Part shown: one piece after another, positions 1 through 7,151 of the stretch | Position numbering within the stretch: position 1 is the stretch's first letter | Layout: each line of letters begins with the position of its first letter | Source of the DNA: Acidobacteriota bacterium | Lineage (GTDB): Bacteria; Acidobacteriota; Terriglobia; Terriglobales; Acidobacteriaceae | Length of the DNA stretch: 8,969 bases | NCBI GenBank assembly: GCA_019247235.1 | Contig: JAFAPG010000478.1 | Coordinates: 1 to 8,969, forward strand | Direction: 5' to 3' | Notes under the pieces: generated by a model | Told to the model about the DNA's origin: nothing | The model's database searches: none | The model's input: only the letters and a program-made list of their open reading frames with translations | Made by a program: the position numbers and the translations under genes

Positions 1-261
1 TTGGAAACCGAAGCACTGTCCGCCTTCCCGGAAGGGGTTACGGCCTTTCGACCAGGCATGGTCGTCCATGGTCGCTACGACAAGCCCTGTCCACGGTGTG
101 GGGAAAAGGTGCTGCGTATTCGTTATGCCGACAAGGAAACTAATTACTGCGCCCGATGCCAAACGGGTGGTAGGGTGCTCGCAGATCGCGCGTTGTCTCG
201 TTTGTTAGGCGCCGACTGGCCTCGTACGCTCGAAGATTTGGAGGCGCTGAAGCACCGCTAA
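1..261 (+). CDS. Fpg/Nei-family DNA glycosylase, C-terminal fragment
   Basis: This is the 3' end of a base-excision-repair glycosylase/AP lyase gene whose N-terminal catalytic part lies outside the window. The fragment reads open from base 1, so the TTG there is unlikely to be the real start. Seen: a Fpg-type zinc finger with cysteines at fragment residues 30, 33, 50 and 53 (CPRC, 16 residues, CARC), preceded by the family signature VHGRYDKPC and followed by Q54. In the family this finger grips the DNA backbone next to the lesion. Two departures from E. coli Fpg are visible. The finger arginine (R in RATFYC) is lysine here (KETNYC, K45), and about 32 residues follow the finger, whereas Fpg usually ends a few residues after the last cysteine. 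The tail, with ADRALSRLL and DWPRTLEDLE, looks like a conserved subfamily extension and not read-through. Whether the enzyme is closer to Fpg (oxidised purines) or Nei (oxidised pyrimidines) cannot be told from this end. Confidence 0.88.
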   Translation: METEALSAFPEGVTAFRPGMVVHGRYDKPCPRCGEKVLRIRYADKETNYCARCQTGGRVLADRALSRLLGADWPRTLEDLEALKHR

Positions 262-306
262 TCTTCGTGGCGAAGAAGGCGCAGCAGCTGGAAATCGACG
301 CTGCGC
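262..306 (+). repeat. two consecutive hairpins after the glycosylase stop
   Basis: Directly after the TAA there is TCTTCG-TGG-CGAAGA (262-276, 6-bp stem, 3-base loop). It is followed by GCGCAGC (279-285) paired with GCTGCGC (300-306) across a 14-base loop. No T-run follows either stem, so this is not a standard intrinsic terminator. It could still be a weak terminator or a 3'-end protecting structure. The pairing is seen; the role is inferred. Confidence 0.35.
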
Positions 307-344
307 TAATAACAGCAAACGTGGTTACAGTTTCTAAGCATCCT

Positions 345-411
345 GTCAACCGATGGTCAACCGAGTTTCCCGCACCAGCTAAGCCTGGGTGCCGGTTTCG
401 CCCTGGTTGAC
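345..411 (+). promoter_or_regulatory. three GTCAACC boxes in the amidohydrolase leader
   Basis: GTCAACCGA occurs at 345-353 and again at 356-364, an 11-base period. The inverted copy GGTTGAC lies at 405-411. Between the second and third copies is another imperfect inverted repeat, CCCGCACC (369-376) against GGTGCCGG (388-395) with one mismatch. The stretch ends 25 bases before the preferred ATG at 437. Two direct boxes one helical turn apart would suit a DNA-binding regulator, while the nested inverted repeats could fold as a leader RNA. Neither role is proven. Confidence 0.35.
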
Positions 412-436
412 GCACAGGACGTCAGAAAACAATAAA

Positions 437-2203
437 ATGCGAGCACAGGATATGAGAGTTGCGGCCCGAGCATGCGACAGCCGATGGCAATGTAAGTGTT
501 CGATACCAGTGCTGCTGGCACTTTTGCCGATCCTAGCAGCGAGCGCATTTGGACAACCCAACTATGATTTTCTGCTGCGGGGAGCGCATGTTGTAGACGG
601 CACCGGCGCACCTTGGTTTGTAGGTGATATTGCCATTGTCGGAGATCGGATCGCCGCCGTGGGTAAGCTCGACGCCGGTCTGGCAAGACAGCGAATTGAT
701 GCCGAGGGTCTGGTTGCATCTCCCGGATTCATCGATATTCAGGGGCAATCGGAATTCAACCTGCTTGTCGACGGCCGAGCGGCCAGCAAGATCACTCAAG
801 CTGTAACCACCGAGATCACGGGCGAAGGGGTCTCCATTGCCCCCCTCAATGAGCGGGTGATGGAAGACTTCGAAGATGAGGCGAGGAAATTCAATGTCGC
901 GCTGAATTGGCACTCACTCGAGCAGTATCTTGAACGCCTGGAAGGGGCCAAACCCGCCATCAATTTGGGAACGTTTGTGGGCGCGGGGGGAGTTCGCACC
1001 TACGTGATGGGCAAGGACAATCGTACCGCTACTCCCGAAGAGCTTGAGCATATGCGCAACTTGGTCAGCCAGGCCATGGAACAAGGAGCTTTCGGGCTGA
1101 GCACGGCGTTGCAGTATGTGCCGGATAGTTTTGCCTCGACAGAAGAGATTGTAGAGTTGGCTAAAGTCGCGCATCGCTACGGCGGCGTCTACTTCACCCA
1201 TCAACGCTCGGAAGGCGACCAAATCTTCGCATCCTTGGATGAAGTATTCTCCATCGCGCAGCGGGCGGATATTTCCACCACGATTTGGCATCTCAAAACC
1301 GCCTATCGGGAGAACTTCGGGCACATGGCGGAAGTACTGAAGCGGATCGAAGCAGCGCGCTCCCGTGGCATCGACGTTGCAGCCAGCGTTTACCCCTATG
1401 CGCGGGCTTCGAATGGGTTGGTGGCTTGCTTGCCTAGTTGGATACAGGAGGGAGGCACGGAGAAGATGCTAGAGCGGCTGAAAAATCCCGCCGAGCGGCG
1501 TCGTGCGGAGCAGGAAATGGACCGGCCTAGCACCAGCTGGCAGAATCAGTGGTTGGGCTCCGGTGGCTCAACCGGCGTTACCCTCATCCAAGTGTTAAAC
1601 CCAGATCTCAAGAAATATGAAGGGATGAACTTCGAGCAAATCGGTCGCGCGATGGGTAAAGATCCTAGGGAAGCTGCCATGGATGTGGCGGCAGCCGACA
1701 GAGGAAACAGCCAAGTGGTTATTGCCATCATGGAGGAAGCTGATGTTCGGCAGGCGGTTTCAAGCCCCCTAATAACCTACGGGTCAGATTCGCCCGCACA
1801 AGCTGAAGATGGACCGCTGAGTACGACCAAGGCTCATCCCCGAGCGTTCGGAACATTTCCACGCATTCTCGCGGAATATGTCCGCGCCCAACACGCCCTG
1901 TCGCTTGAGGAAGCTGTTCGAAAAATGACATCTCAGGCGGCCAGCCGGGCTGGAATCATCGATCGCGGCATTCTTCGTCCCGGAATGGCGGCCGATATCG
2001 CGGTCTTTGATCCCAGCAAGATTCAAGATGTGGCCACCTACAACAATCCTTTACGCTACTCCTTGGGGATGAGGCATGTCTTTGTCAATGGCAGGCCCGT
2101 CCTGCTAAATGGCAGCATCACGGGCGAGCGGCCGGGACGAGCCCTGAGAGGGCCAGGTTACAAATTAGCCAAATTGAGTGGCGTTGCCGACAATCATCGG
2201 TAG
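437..2203 (+). CDS. exported N-acyl-D-amino-acid deacylase-like amidohydrolase
   Basis: Metal-dependent amidohydrolase of the D-aminoacylase group, expected to hydrolyse N-acyl-D-amino acids or related amides, probably outside the cytoplasm. The reading frame is open from a GTG at 389, but ATG 437 or 452 fits better: no ribosome site precedes 389, and the N-terminus then becomes a signal peptide with basic residues, a hydrophobic core (SIPVLLALLPILAA) and a likely cut near ASAFG-Q. Residues below are numbered from GTG 389. Seen: an N-terminal beta-sandwich (about 58-110), SPGFIDIQGQS (111-121), TTEITGEGVSIAP (140-152), THQRSEGD with H271, H301 in IWHLKTA, D467 in YGSDS, the HPRAFGTFPR signature (483-492), and a C-terminal sandwich with GMAADIAVFDP. 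From D-aminoacylase structures, H271, H301 and D467 match metal or catalytic residues, and E146 sits where the bridging cysteine is. Odd: the usual DxHxH is DIQGQ (116-120), so both first-site histidines are missing. Exact substrate unknown. Confidence 0.85.
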   Translation: MRAQDMRVAARACDSRWQCKCSIPVLLALLPILAASAFGQPNYDFLLRGAHVVDGTGAPWFVGDIAIVGDRIAAVGKLDAGLARQRIDAEGLVASPGFIDIQGQSEFNLLVDGRAASKITQAVTTEITGEGVSIAPLNERVMEDFEDEARKFNVALNWHSLEQYLERLEGAKPAINLGTFVGAGGVRTYVMGKDNRTATPEELEHMRNLVSQAMEQGAFGLSTALQYVPDSFASTEEIVELAKVAHRYGGVYFTHQRSEGDQIFASLDEVFSIAQRADISTTIWHLKTAYRENFGHMAEVLKRIEAARSRGIDVAASVYPYARASNGLVACLPSWIQEGGTEKMLERLKNPAERRRAEQEMDRPSTSWQNQWLGSGGSTGVTLIQVLNPDLKKYEGMNFEQIGRAMGKDPREAAMDVAAADRGNSQVVIAIMEEADVRQAVSSPLITYGSDSPAQAEDGPLSTTKAHPRAFGTFPRILAEYVRAQHALSLEEAVRKMTSQAASRAGIIDRGILRPGMAADIAVFDPSKIQDVATYNNPLRYSLGMRHVFVNGRPVLLNGSITGERPGRALRGPGYKLAKLSGVADNHR

Positions 2204-2213
2204 TCATCTACCG
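2198..2213 (+). repeat. hairpin over the amidohydrolase stop codon
   Basis: CGGTAG-TCAT-CTACCG forms a perfect 6-bp stem with a 4-base loop, and the TAG stop is inside its left arm. No T-run follows, so it is not a typical intrinsic terminator. It may stabilise the 3' end of the message or be chance. Confidence 0.3.
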
Positions 2214-2555
2214 TGAATTATGAAGCGCAGGCCGCTGTACAGGCATACCACCCGATTTGATTGTTGCAGCCCAGGCGATTCGATTCGGCCCATCCTCGGC
2301 AAAGCGCCTCGGTTCGTGGTCTGGAATCTTTTAGCGATACTCCCGTGCAGCCGAAGCTTGAGTAAAACGATGACTTTTCCATGATCGATATCGCTCCAGT
2401 AGGGAAGTCGTATATGCTCGCTTTCTCAAGATGCTACTTTGGCGCCGGAGCTCGCAGGTTTCGCCGTCAGAGCGCGGCCAAGAGCCGGGTCGATGCGCTG
2501 CCGATTACAGTTGAATGGTAGTAGGCCGTATAAGCCGGAGGGAGATGGTTAAGTC
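2204..2555. other. 352-base gap without a convincing gene
   Basis: The stretch between the amidohydrolase and the dehydrogenase has no recognisable protein family in any frame, no tRNA-like fold that I could find and no strong promoter. The only open frame of note is a 54-residue one on the minus strand (2382 down to 2218) with five cysteines, which I did not accept as a gene. The last part carries the ribosome site of the next gene (GGAGGGAG, 2537-2544). Confidence 0.6.
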
Positions 2556-3341
2556 ATGGTCGATCAGGTGGGCCAGGTTGCCGTAGTTACCGGTGGTGCG
2601 CAGGGTATTGGGCGGAGGGTGGCTGAAAGGCTTGCAGAAAGACGCTACTCGGTGGCAATTATCGACCTGCGTATGCCGGATGAGGCTCTCCGGTCAGTTC
2701 GGTGCCATGGCGTCGACGGCCTGGGATATGCTGGAAATATCGCCGAGGAGCCCACGGTCGAGCAGTTCACCAACGCCGTTCTTGCCCGCTGGGGCAGGGT
2801 GGATGTGCTAGTTAACAACGCGGGAATCAGTTTAATCGTTTCCGGAGAAAGCACCTCCATTGAAGACTATCGCCGCGTGCTCGAGGTAAACCTGGTTGCC
2901 CCATTCCTTCTTGCCAAAAGCTTTGGACAAAAAATGCTCGCCGCCAAAAGCGGCTCCATCATAAATATTGCATCGATTGCTGGGTTGCTGGGCATCGCCG
3001 ATCGGGCGGCATACAATGCGTCAAAGCACGGTTTGATTGGGCTTACTCGAACTCTAGCTGCGGAATGGGGCGGGCGAGGCGTGCGAGTGAATGCGGTGTG
3101 CCCAGGCTGGGTCAAAAGTGAAATGGATCTGACGGATCAGGCGGCCGGTAGCTACCGCGATGCCGATATTATTGACCGCGTGCCCATGGGGCGCTTCGCG
3201 ACTACCGACGACATTGCAGCCGCCGTATCCTTTCTTGCCGATGAGCGGCAGAGCGGGTTTGTCAACGGCCATGCTCTGATCGTGGACGGAGGTTGGACTG
3301 CCGACGGCAGCTGGGAATCTCTACGCCTCCGCCATCGCTGA
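2556..3341 (+). CDS. short-chain dehydrogenase/reductase (classical SDR)
   Basis: NAD(P)-dependent oxidoreductase of the classical SDR family, a soluble cytoplasmic enzyme of 261 residues, the usual length. Seen: the nucleotide-binding TGGAQGIG (12-19), an acidic residue after beta-2 (D37 in AIIDLR) which in this family favours NAD(H) over NADP(H), NNAG (87-90), and a full catalytic tetrad N112, S140, Y153, K157 (YNASK). RVNAVCPGWV (178-186) and the C-terminal VDGGW (244-248) are typical too. The ATG is preceded by GGAGGGAG 11 bases upstream, which supports this start. The substrate cannot be read from sequence; sugar, polyol, steroid and 3-oxoacyl substrates all occur in this group. It stands alone, with gaps of 352 and 185 bases on its sides, so its neighbours give no firm clue. 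Confidence 0.92.
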   Translation: MVDQVGQVAVVTGGAQGIGRRVAERLAERRYSVAIIDLRMPDEALRSVRCHGVDGLGYAGNIAEEPTVEQFTNAVLARWGRVDVLVNNAGISLIVSGESTSIEDYRRVLEVNLVAPFLLAKSFGQKMLAAKSGSIINIASIAGLLGIADRAAYNASKHGLIGLTRTLAAEWGGRGVRVNAVCPGWVKSEMDLTDQAAGSYRDADIIDRVPMGRFATTDDIAAAVSFLADERQSGFVNGHALIVDGGWTADGSWESLRLRHR

Positions 3342-3488
3342 AATCGTCTTGCCCAGCCAGACCCCCTATTTGCTCGGCTCGCGGGGGCAAAGCTTCAAAG
3401 CTGCACTAACTCGGCAACCGCCTCGAACCAAGGCGAACAATTGCTCCCAGTCCCAGCCTAGGTTAAAAGCAATACTGTAAGTTCTTTT

Positions 3489-3500
3489 CATTTCGAAATG
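3489..3500. promoter_or_regulatory. 12-base palindrome upstream of the hybrid kinase
   Basis: CATTTCGAAATG is a perfect 12-base palindrome ending 26 bases before the GTG start of the kinase gene. Its place suits an operator or promoter-proximal site. No half-site repeats occur nearby to confirm this, and palindromes of this length do arise by chance. Confidence 0.3.
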
Positions 3501-3511
3501 GCCGTCGCGTT

Positions 3512-3517
3512 GGGGGG
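3512..3517 (+). promoter_or_regulatory. ribosome binding site choosing the GTG start
   Basis: A run of six G, 9 bases before GTG 3527, is the only Shine-Dalgarno-like sequence near the 5' end of the kinase gene. The protein N-terminus that follows (FPVPENETGRLEKLRSYGIL) is typical of this GAF-kinase group, so GTG 3527 is preferred. Confidence 0.5.
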
Positions 3518-3526
3518 CATTTCGTA

Positions 3527-5584
3527 GTGCAGTTCCCTGTGCCGGAAAACGAAACAGGTAGACTCGAAAAGCTCAGGAGCTACGGGATTCTTGATTCACT
3601 TCCTGAGCAAACCTTCGACGATCTCACGCGGCTGACTGCGTTTATCTGCGGCACTCCGATTGCCTTTATTGGGTTTATGGATCTTGATCGGCTCTGGCTC
3701 AAGGCCAGAGTTGGTTGGGAGATTCCGGAAGTACCCCGCGACATGACCTTCTGCGCCTATACAATTCTCGAATCTGATCTGGTCATCGTCTCCGACACGC
3801 TTGAAGACAAAGAGAGGTTTGCCACCTGTCCATTGGCCACGCATGGAGGGGTTCGCTTTTACGCTGGTGTGCCACTGATATCAGCGGAAGGCTACGCCTT
3901 GGGGACCTTGTGTGCAATGGATTCGATTCCTCGCGGTTTGACACCCGGTCAGATGGACGCGGTGCGAAAGTTAGCAAAACAAGTGGTCAATCTGCTGGAA
4001 CTACGTCGACCTTGCTCGGAGCCGCCTAGGACCTCGCCCGCAGGCGCATCGCACCATAACGAGCAACTTCTGCAGCGAATCGTCAACTCGGCTATGGACG
4101 CCATCATTACCATCGATGCGAACTTTCGCGTGGTGGTATTCAACCGGGCGGCAGAGCAGATTTTCAGCTTCCCTGGCGCTGACGCCTTGGGTCAACCCAT
4201 CGAGCACTTTATTCCGGAAAGGTTTCATCGCAAGTTTCGCGAATATATTCAGGAATTCGCAGTCAGCGATCTTCCCGGACGCTCCTTGGAATCACCGCGC
4301 GAGCTGGTCGGGTTGCGCGCGAACGGCGACGAGTTTCCCATCGAAGCGACCATTTCGCAAGCTGATGCCGAGGGCGAGAAGCTGTTTACCATCATCCTGC
4401 GAGATATTGGTGCGCGTTTGCGAATGGAGAGCGAACTCCGACATGCACAAAAAATGGAAGCTGTAGGACAGCTAGCGGGCGGTGTTGCCCATGAGTTCAA
4501 CAACTTCCTCGGTGTAATTCTCGGTTACAGCGAACTTCTCGCCGAGAGTGCGCGCGAGAATGAACAATTAACTCGCTATGTTGGGGAAATCAAGACCGCG
4601 ACACAGCATGCAGCTTCCTTGACCCGCCAGCTTCTGGCATTCAGTCGCAAGCAGGTCGTCGAACCGCAAATTCTCGATCTCAACCAAGCAATCTGGGAAG
4701 GTCATAAGCTTCTTCGACGACTGGTGCCCGCCAACATTGATGTGGTCCCGATTCTTGCTCCTAAGCTTGGTAGGGTCAAGCTCGACATTGGACAGGTTCA
4801 GCACATTCTCATCAACTTGGTGGTGAATGCTCGCGATGCCATGCCGGAGGGTGGCAGAGTAGTGATTGAAACCGCCGATGCGGAATTGGACGACGCTTTT
4901 GTAAGTCGCCACATAGGCTTGCGGCCTGGCAGCTACGTCATGTTGTCGGTCAGTGATACAGGATCAGGCATTGACACCGAGACCCGAACACATATTTTTG
5001 AGCCTTTCTACACTACTAAGCAACCAGGAAAAGGAACCGGGTTAGGGCTGTCGACGATTTATGGAATCGTCAAAAAGAATGAGGGTCACGTGACCGTGGA
5101 AAGCACGGTGGGCCGAGGCACGACCTTTCGTATCTACCTGCCCCGGGTACAAGATGAAGGAGTTCCGGCCCGCCTCACCCTATGCCCGCAGCTTGAGGAC
5201 GCCTGTGGCGAGACTATTCTTATTGTGGAAGACGACACTGCCCTCCGGCGATTGCTTGCAGCTTCTTTGGAGCGGCGCAGATATCGAATCCTGGCGGCCA
5301 ACGATGGGGCAGAAGCTCTCGAGATTTTCCGTCGTCATAGCGATGACATCGACCTGGTGGTTACCGATCTAGTGATGCCGCGCGTCGACGGGTTGCATTT
5401 GCGCGAACGGATCTTGAATATCAAGCCAGAGGTCAAATTTTTGTTCATGTCTGGCTATTACGAGCAGATCGCGGAGCAAAGTCAACGATCGCTGACTCGC
5501 TGTGGATTTTTGGAGAAGCCCTTTCTTCCCGATGAACTGGAAGAGAAGGTGAGGGAGCTTCTTTCGGGCGAAGTGGCCGCTTGA
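3527..5584 (+). CDS. soluble hybrid histidine kinase, GAF-PAS-HisKA-HATPase-REC
   Basis: Cytoplasmic sensory kinase of 685 residues with its own receiver domain. No membrane segment or signal peptide is seen, so the signal is internal or membrane-permeable. Order: GAF (about 25-155, with DLDRLWLKARVG, DMTFCAYTIL and RFYAGVPL), linker (156-177), PAS (about 178-295, opening IVNSAMDAIITID), HisKA with phospho-accepting H322 in VAHEFNNFLG, then HATPase with N-box N434 (NARDAM), G1 DTGSG (477-481), F-box FEPF (491-494) and G2 GKGTGLGL (501-508). A C-terminal receiver (about 562-680) has acidic pocket D569/D570, phosphorylation site D614 in TDLVMP, S642 and K664. All catalytic residues are present, so it should be active. 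The receiver may pass phosphate onward through a histidine phosphotransferase or damp output. No partner regulator is encoded nearby, so the target is unknown. Confidence 0.94.
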   Translation: MQFPVPENETGRLEKLRSYGILDSLPEQTFDDLTRLTAFICGTPIAFIGFMDLDRLWLKARVGWEIPEVPRDMTFCAYTILESDLVIVSDTLEDKERFATCPLATHGGVRFYAGVPLISAEGYALGTLCAMDSIPRGLTPGQMDAVRKLAKQVVNLLELRRPCSEPPRTSPAGASHHNEQLLQRIVNSAMDAIITIDANFRVVVFNRAAEQIFSFPGADALGQPIEHFIPERFHRKFREYIQEFAVSDLPGRSLESPRELVGLRANGDEFPIEATISQADAEGEKLFTIILRDIGARLRMESELRHAQKMEAVGQLAGGVAHEFNNFLGVILGYSELLAESARENEQLTRYVGEIKTATQHAASLTRQLLAFSRKQVVEPQILDLNQAIWEGHKLLRRLVPANIDVVPILAPKLGRVKLDIGQVQHILINLVVNARDAMPEGGRVVIETADAELDDAFVSRHIGLRPGSYVMLSVSDTGSGIDTETRTHIFEPFYTTKQPGKGTGLGLSTIYGIVKKNEGHVTVESTVGRGTTFRIYLPRVQDEGVPARLTLCPQLEDACGETILIVEDDTALRRLLAASLERRRYRILAANDGAEALEIFRRHSDDIDLVVTDLVMPRVDGLHLRERILNIKPEVKFLFMSGYYEQIAEQSQRSLTRCGFLEKPFLPDELEEKVRELLSGEVAA

Positions 5585-5598
5585 GCAGCAGCATCTCC

Positions 5599-5640
5599 AG
5601 AGTCGCAGGAAGGCCAGACTCTCTATTTATTGTTTTTCCC
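5599..5640 (+). terminator. possible weak terminator after the hybrid kinase
   Basis: AGAGTC (5599-5604) pairs with GACTCT (5617-5622) across a 12-base loop. It is followed by a T-rich stretch (CTATTTATTGTTTTT, 5623-5637) a few bases on. The stem is short and only half GC, so this is a weak candidate. Its place 15 bases after the kinase stop is what makes it plausible. Confidence 0.35.
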
Positions 5641-5718
5641 ATATTGATCTCGGTCAGCAGCCTTGCTTAACTTAAAGCGGAAGAATTTTGCGACAGTGAG
5701 TGTACCGCAAACATCCAA

Positions 5719-6375
5719 GTGCTTATGCTATTTTTCCCACCTGCGCGCGAGCTGATCGTTTTTGTTTCCGCAGCGACTCTGCTATTGGTGATTCCCGGAC
5801 CCGCAGTGCTCTACATTTTGGCGCGCAGCATGGATCAGGGACGTACGGCGGGTCTCGCCTCGGCGGCTGGAACTGCCGTGGGAACCCTGGTGCACGTGGC
5901 GGCCGCCACCCTGGGACTTTCCGCACTGCTGATTTCGTCTGCGTTGGCTTATTCGGCAGTAAAGTATGCCGGTGCTTGCTACCTGTTTTATTTGGGAATC
6001 AAGAAGTTTCGTGAACGCCCCGGCAAGCACAGCAACGACCACGCTTGCGACCACCCGATTCCGGTGGGTAAGGTATTCGGGCAGGGAGTCGTGGTGAACA
6101 TCCTAAACCCAAAAACCGCGATCTTCTTTTTTGCCTTCTTGCCTCAGTTTGTCAGCCCTACTCGCGGGCACGTTTCGGTGCAATTTTTGGCTCTGGGGAT
6201 GACCTTCGCCGTCATGGGATATATCAGTGACAGCATGTGGGCTCTTTCGGCCGGTTCTGCTGCCCATTGGTTGCGTCGTAAGAAACGTTTCGTGAACAAC
6301 GAACGTTATGTTGCCGGTACAGTCTATATGGGTCTCGGACTAGCCACCGCGGTTGGGGCAAATCGACACAAATGA
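5719..6375 (+). CDS. LysE/RhtB-family amino-acid exporter
   Basis: Inner-membrane exporter of the LysE/RhtB family, which drives out amino acids such as lysine, arginine, threonine or homoserine lactone. Length (218 residues) is normal. Seen: hydrophobic segments at about 12-32, 44-75, 80-95, 121-143, 153-178 and 196-214, matching the six-segment topology; the signature IPGPA (25-29) in the first segment; GACYLFYLGI (85-94); and NPKTAIFFFAFLPQF (130-144), the second conserved motif. The loop between the third and fourth segments (about 98-117) holds H104, H108, C110 and H112, an unusual cluster. The start is uncertain: GTG 5719 or ATG 5725, neither with a clear ribosome site, and no other start lies between here and the in-frame stop at 5668. 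An arginase-family relic follows on the same strand, which hints at a basic amino acid as cargo, but the sequence alone does not settle this. Confidence 0.9.
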   Translation: MLMLFFPPARELIVFVSAATLLLVIPGPAVLYILARSMDQGRTAGLASAAGTAVGTLVHVAAATLGLSALLISSALAYSAVKYAGACYLFYLGIKKFRERPGKHSNDHACDHPIPVGKVFGQGVVVNILNPKTAIFFFAFLPQFVSPTRGHVSVQFLALGMTFAVMGYISDSMWALSAGSAAHWLRRKKRFVNNERYVAGTVYMGLGLATAVGANRHK

Positions 6376-6483
6376 TGCTCTCGGGGATAAGCGCTGACCG
6401 GGAGGCTTGGCCAAGATTCTATCAGCATGAGTTTCGGTTGGTGTTCTCAGTGTTCCATATGATTCCGGCCCGTAGAGGGCGCG

Positions 6484-6997
6484 TATGGGCTGTAGGCCTG
6501 AGCGGTTATTGGAGCTACTAAGACCTCTGCTTTGCTCGCTTGGACAGCGATCGCCATTCTAAGTGGCCAATGTTGGCAGAAGCTGCCCACCGGCATACCA
6601 CGTTTTGAGCCTGTATCGGGAAAGCGAATCGTGCTAGTAGGTCCGCACGACAATGAACCTGAACAATTTACTCTTCTAGACCGGATTGGGACAGCCCGAG
6701 TCGCGGAAATTAGAGCACCTAAAAACTTGTCTCCTGTCTCTGGCCGGTGTAGTCGATGGAGTTTACCTTCATCTTGATCTTGATGTTCTCGATCGCGAAG
6801 TCGCGGTTGCGAATCGGTGGGCTTCTTCGGGCGGATTGACCAACGCGGCAGTGACGGAGGCGGTGGCAGCTGTTCACCCACACTAACGTTAAAGGCCTTG
6901 GGTTGGGTCTTACGATCCGAAATATGACAATGATGGGCGAGCTCTCGCGGCGGTATGCTCCATTGTGAGTTTGGTTTTGCCAGCTTCCGCAGGTTAG
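6484..6997 (+). pseudogene. decayed arginase/agmatinase-family gene
   Basis: Remnant of a ureohydrolase, the family hydrolysing arginine, agmatine or similar guanidino compounds with two Mn ions. Recognisable pieces lie in arginase order. In one frame (6502 to about 6720): LLAWTAIAILSGQCW, matching the FLDGMALAIL-GRCW region, then KRIVLVGPHDNEPEQ. In the next frame (about 6720-6883): VDGVYLHLDLDVLDR with the second metal motif (DxD), then GGLTNAAVTEAVAAV. From 6908: SYDPKYDNDGRALAA, the usual C-terminal motif. Lesions: a frame change between about 6710 and 6730; stops TAA at 6884-6886 and 6890-6892, or alternatively a pair of compensating shifts there; and stops TAG 6493-6495 and TGA 6499-6501 where the first metal motif DAHAD should be. 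The first third of the protein is absent, since only about 108 bases separate this from the exporter stop. It cannot encode a working enzyme. Sequencing error is an unlikely cause given several separate lesions. Confidence 0.78.
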
Positions 6998-7151
6998 ACA
7001 AGCAACCCACAAAGCAGAACTCGGCCGTTCGATGCCGGCCTTGGTTTCGTTCTTTGCGTGCAGCACGATTCGGATTTGATCTATGTGTAGGTGAAGAACT
7101 GGGTGAAGACCCCCGGCATTGGCCAAAACACCTAGATTTGCCAGTCCTGCT

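Noticed and set aside
389..436. GTG 389 as start of the amidohydrolase
   Set aside because: No ribosome site, no family likeness in the added 16 residues, and the inverted GTCAACC box lies inside it; ATG 437 or 452 gives a normal signal peptide.
2218..2382. 54-residue minus-strand open frame with five cysteines (ends YACTAACAS), GGAG upstream
   Set aside because: Cysteine-rich and faintly like a peptide precursor, but there is no modification enzyme, transporter or recognisable leader nearby, and one open frame of this length is expected by chance in the gap.
2545..2586. 13-codon upstream frame overlapping the dehydrogenase start
   Set aside because: Its ATG is too close to the GGAGGGAG site, which serves the dehydrogenase at 2556 better; nothing supports translation coupling.
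3362..3387. CCCCC/GGGGG inverted repeat after the dehydrogenase as a terminator
   Set aside because: Only five pairs with a long loop and no T-run.
6998..7151. Plus-strand frame continuing past the arginase relic
   Set aside because: No family resemblance in any frame; treated as the relic's downstream spacer up to the GNAT stop.
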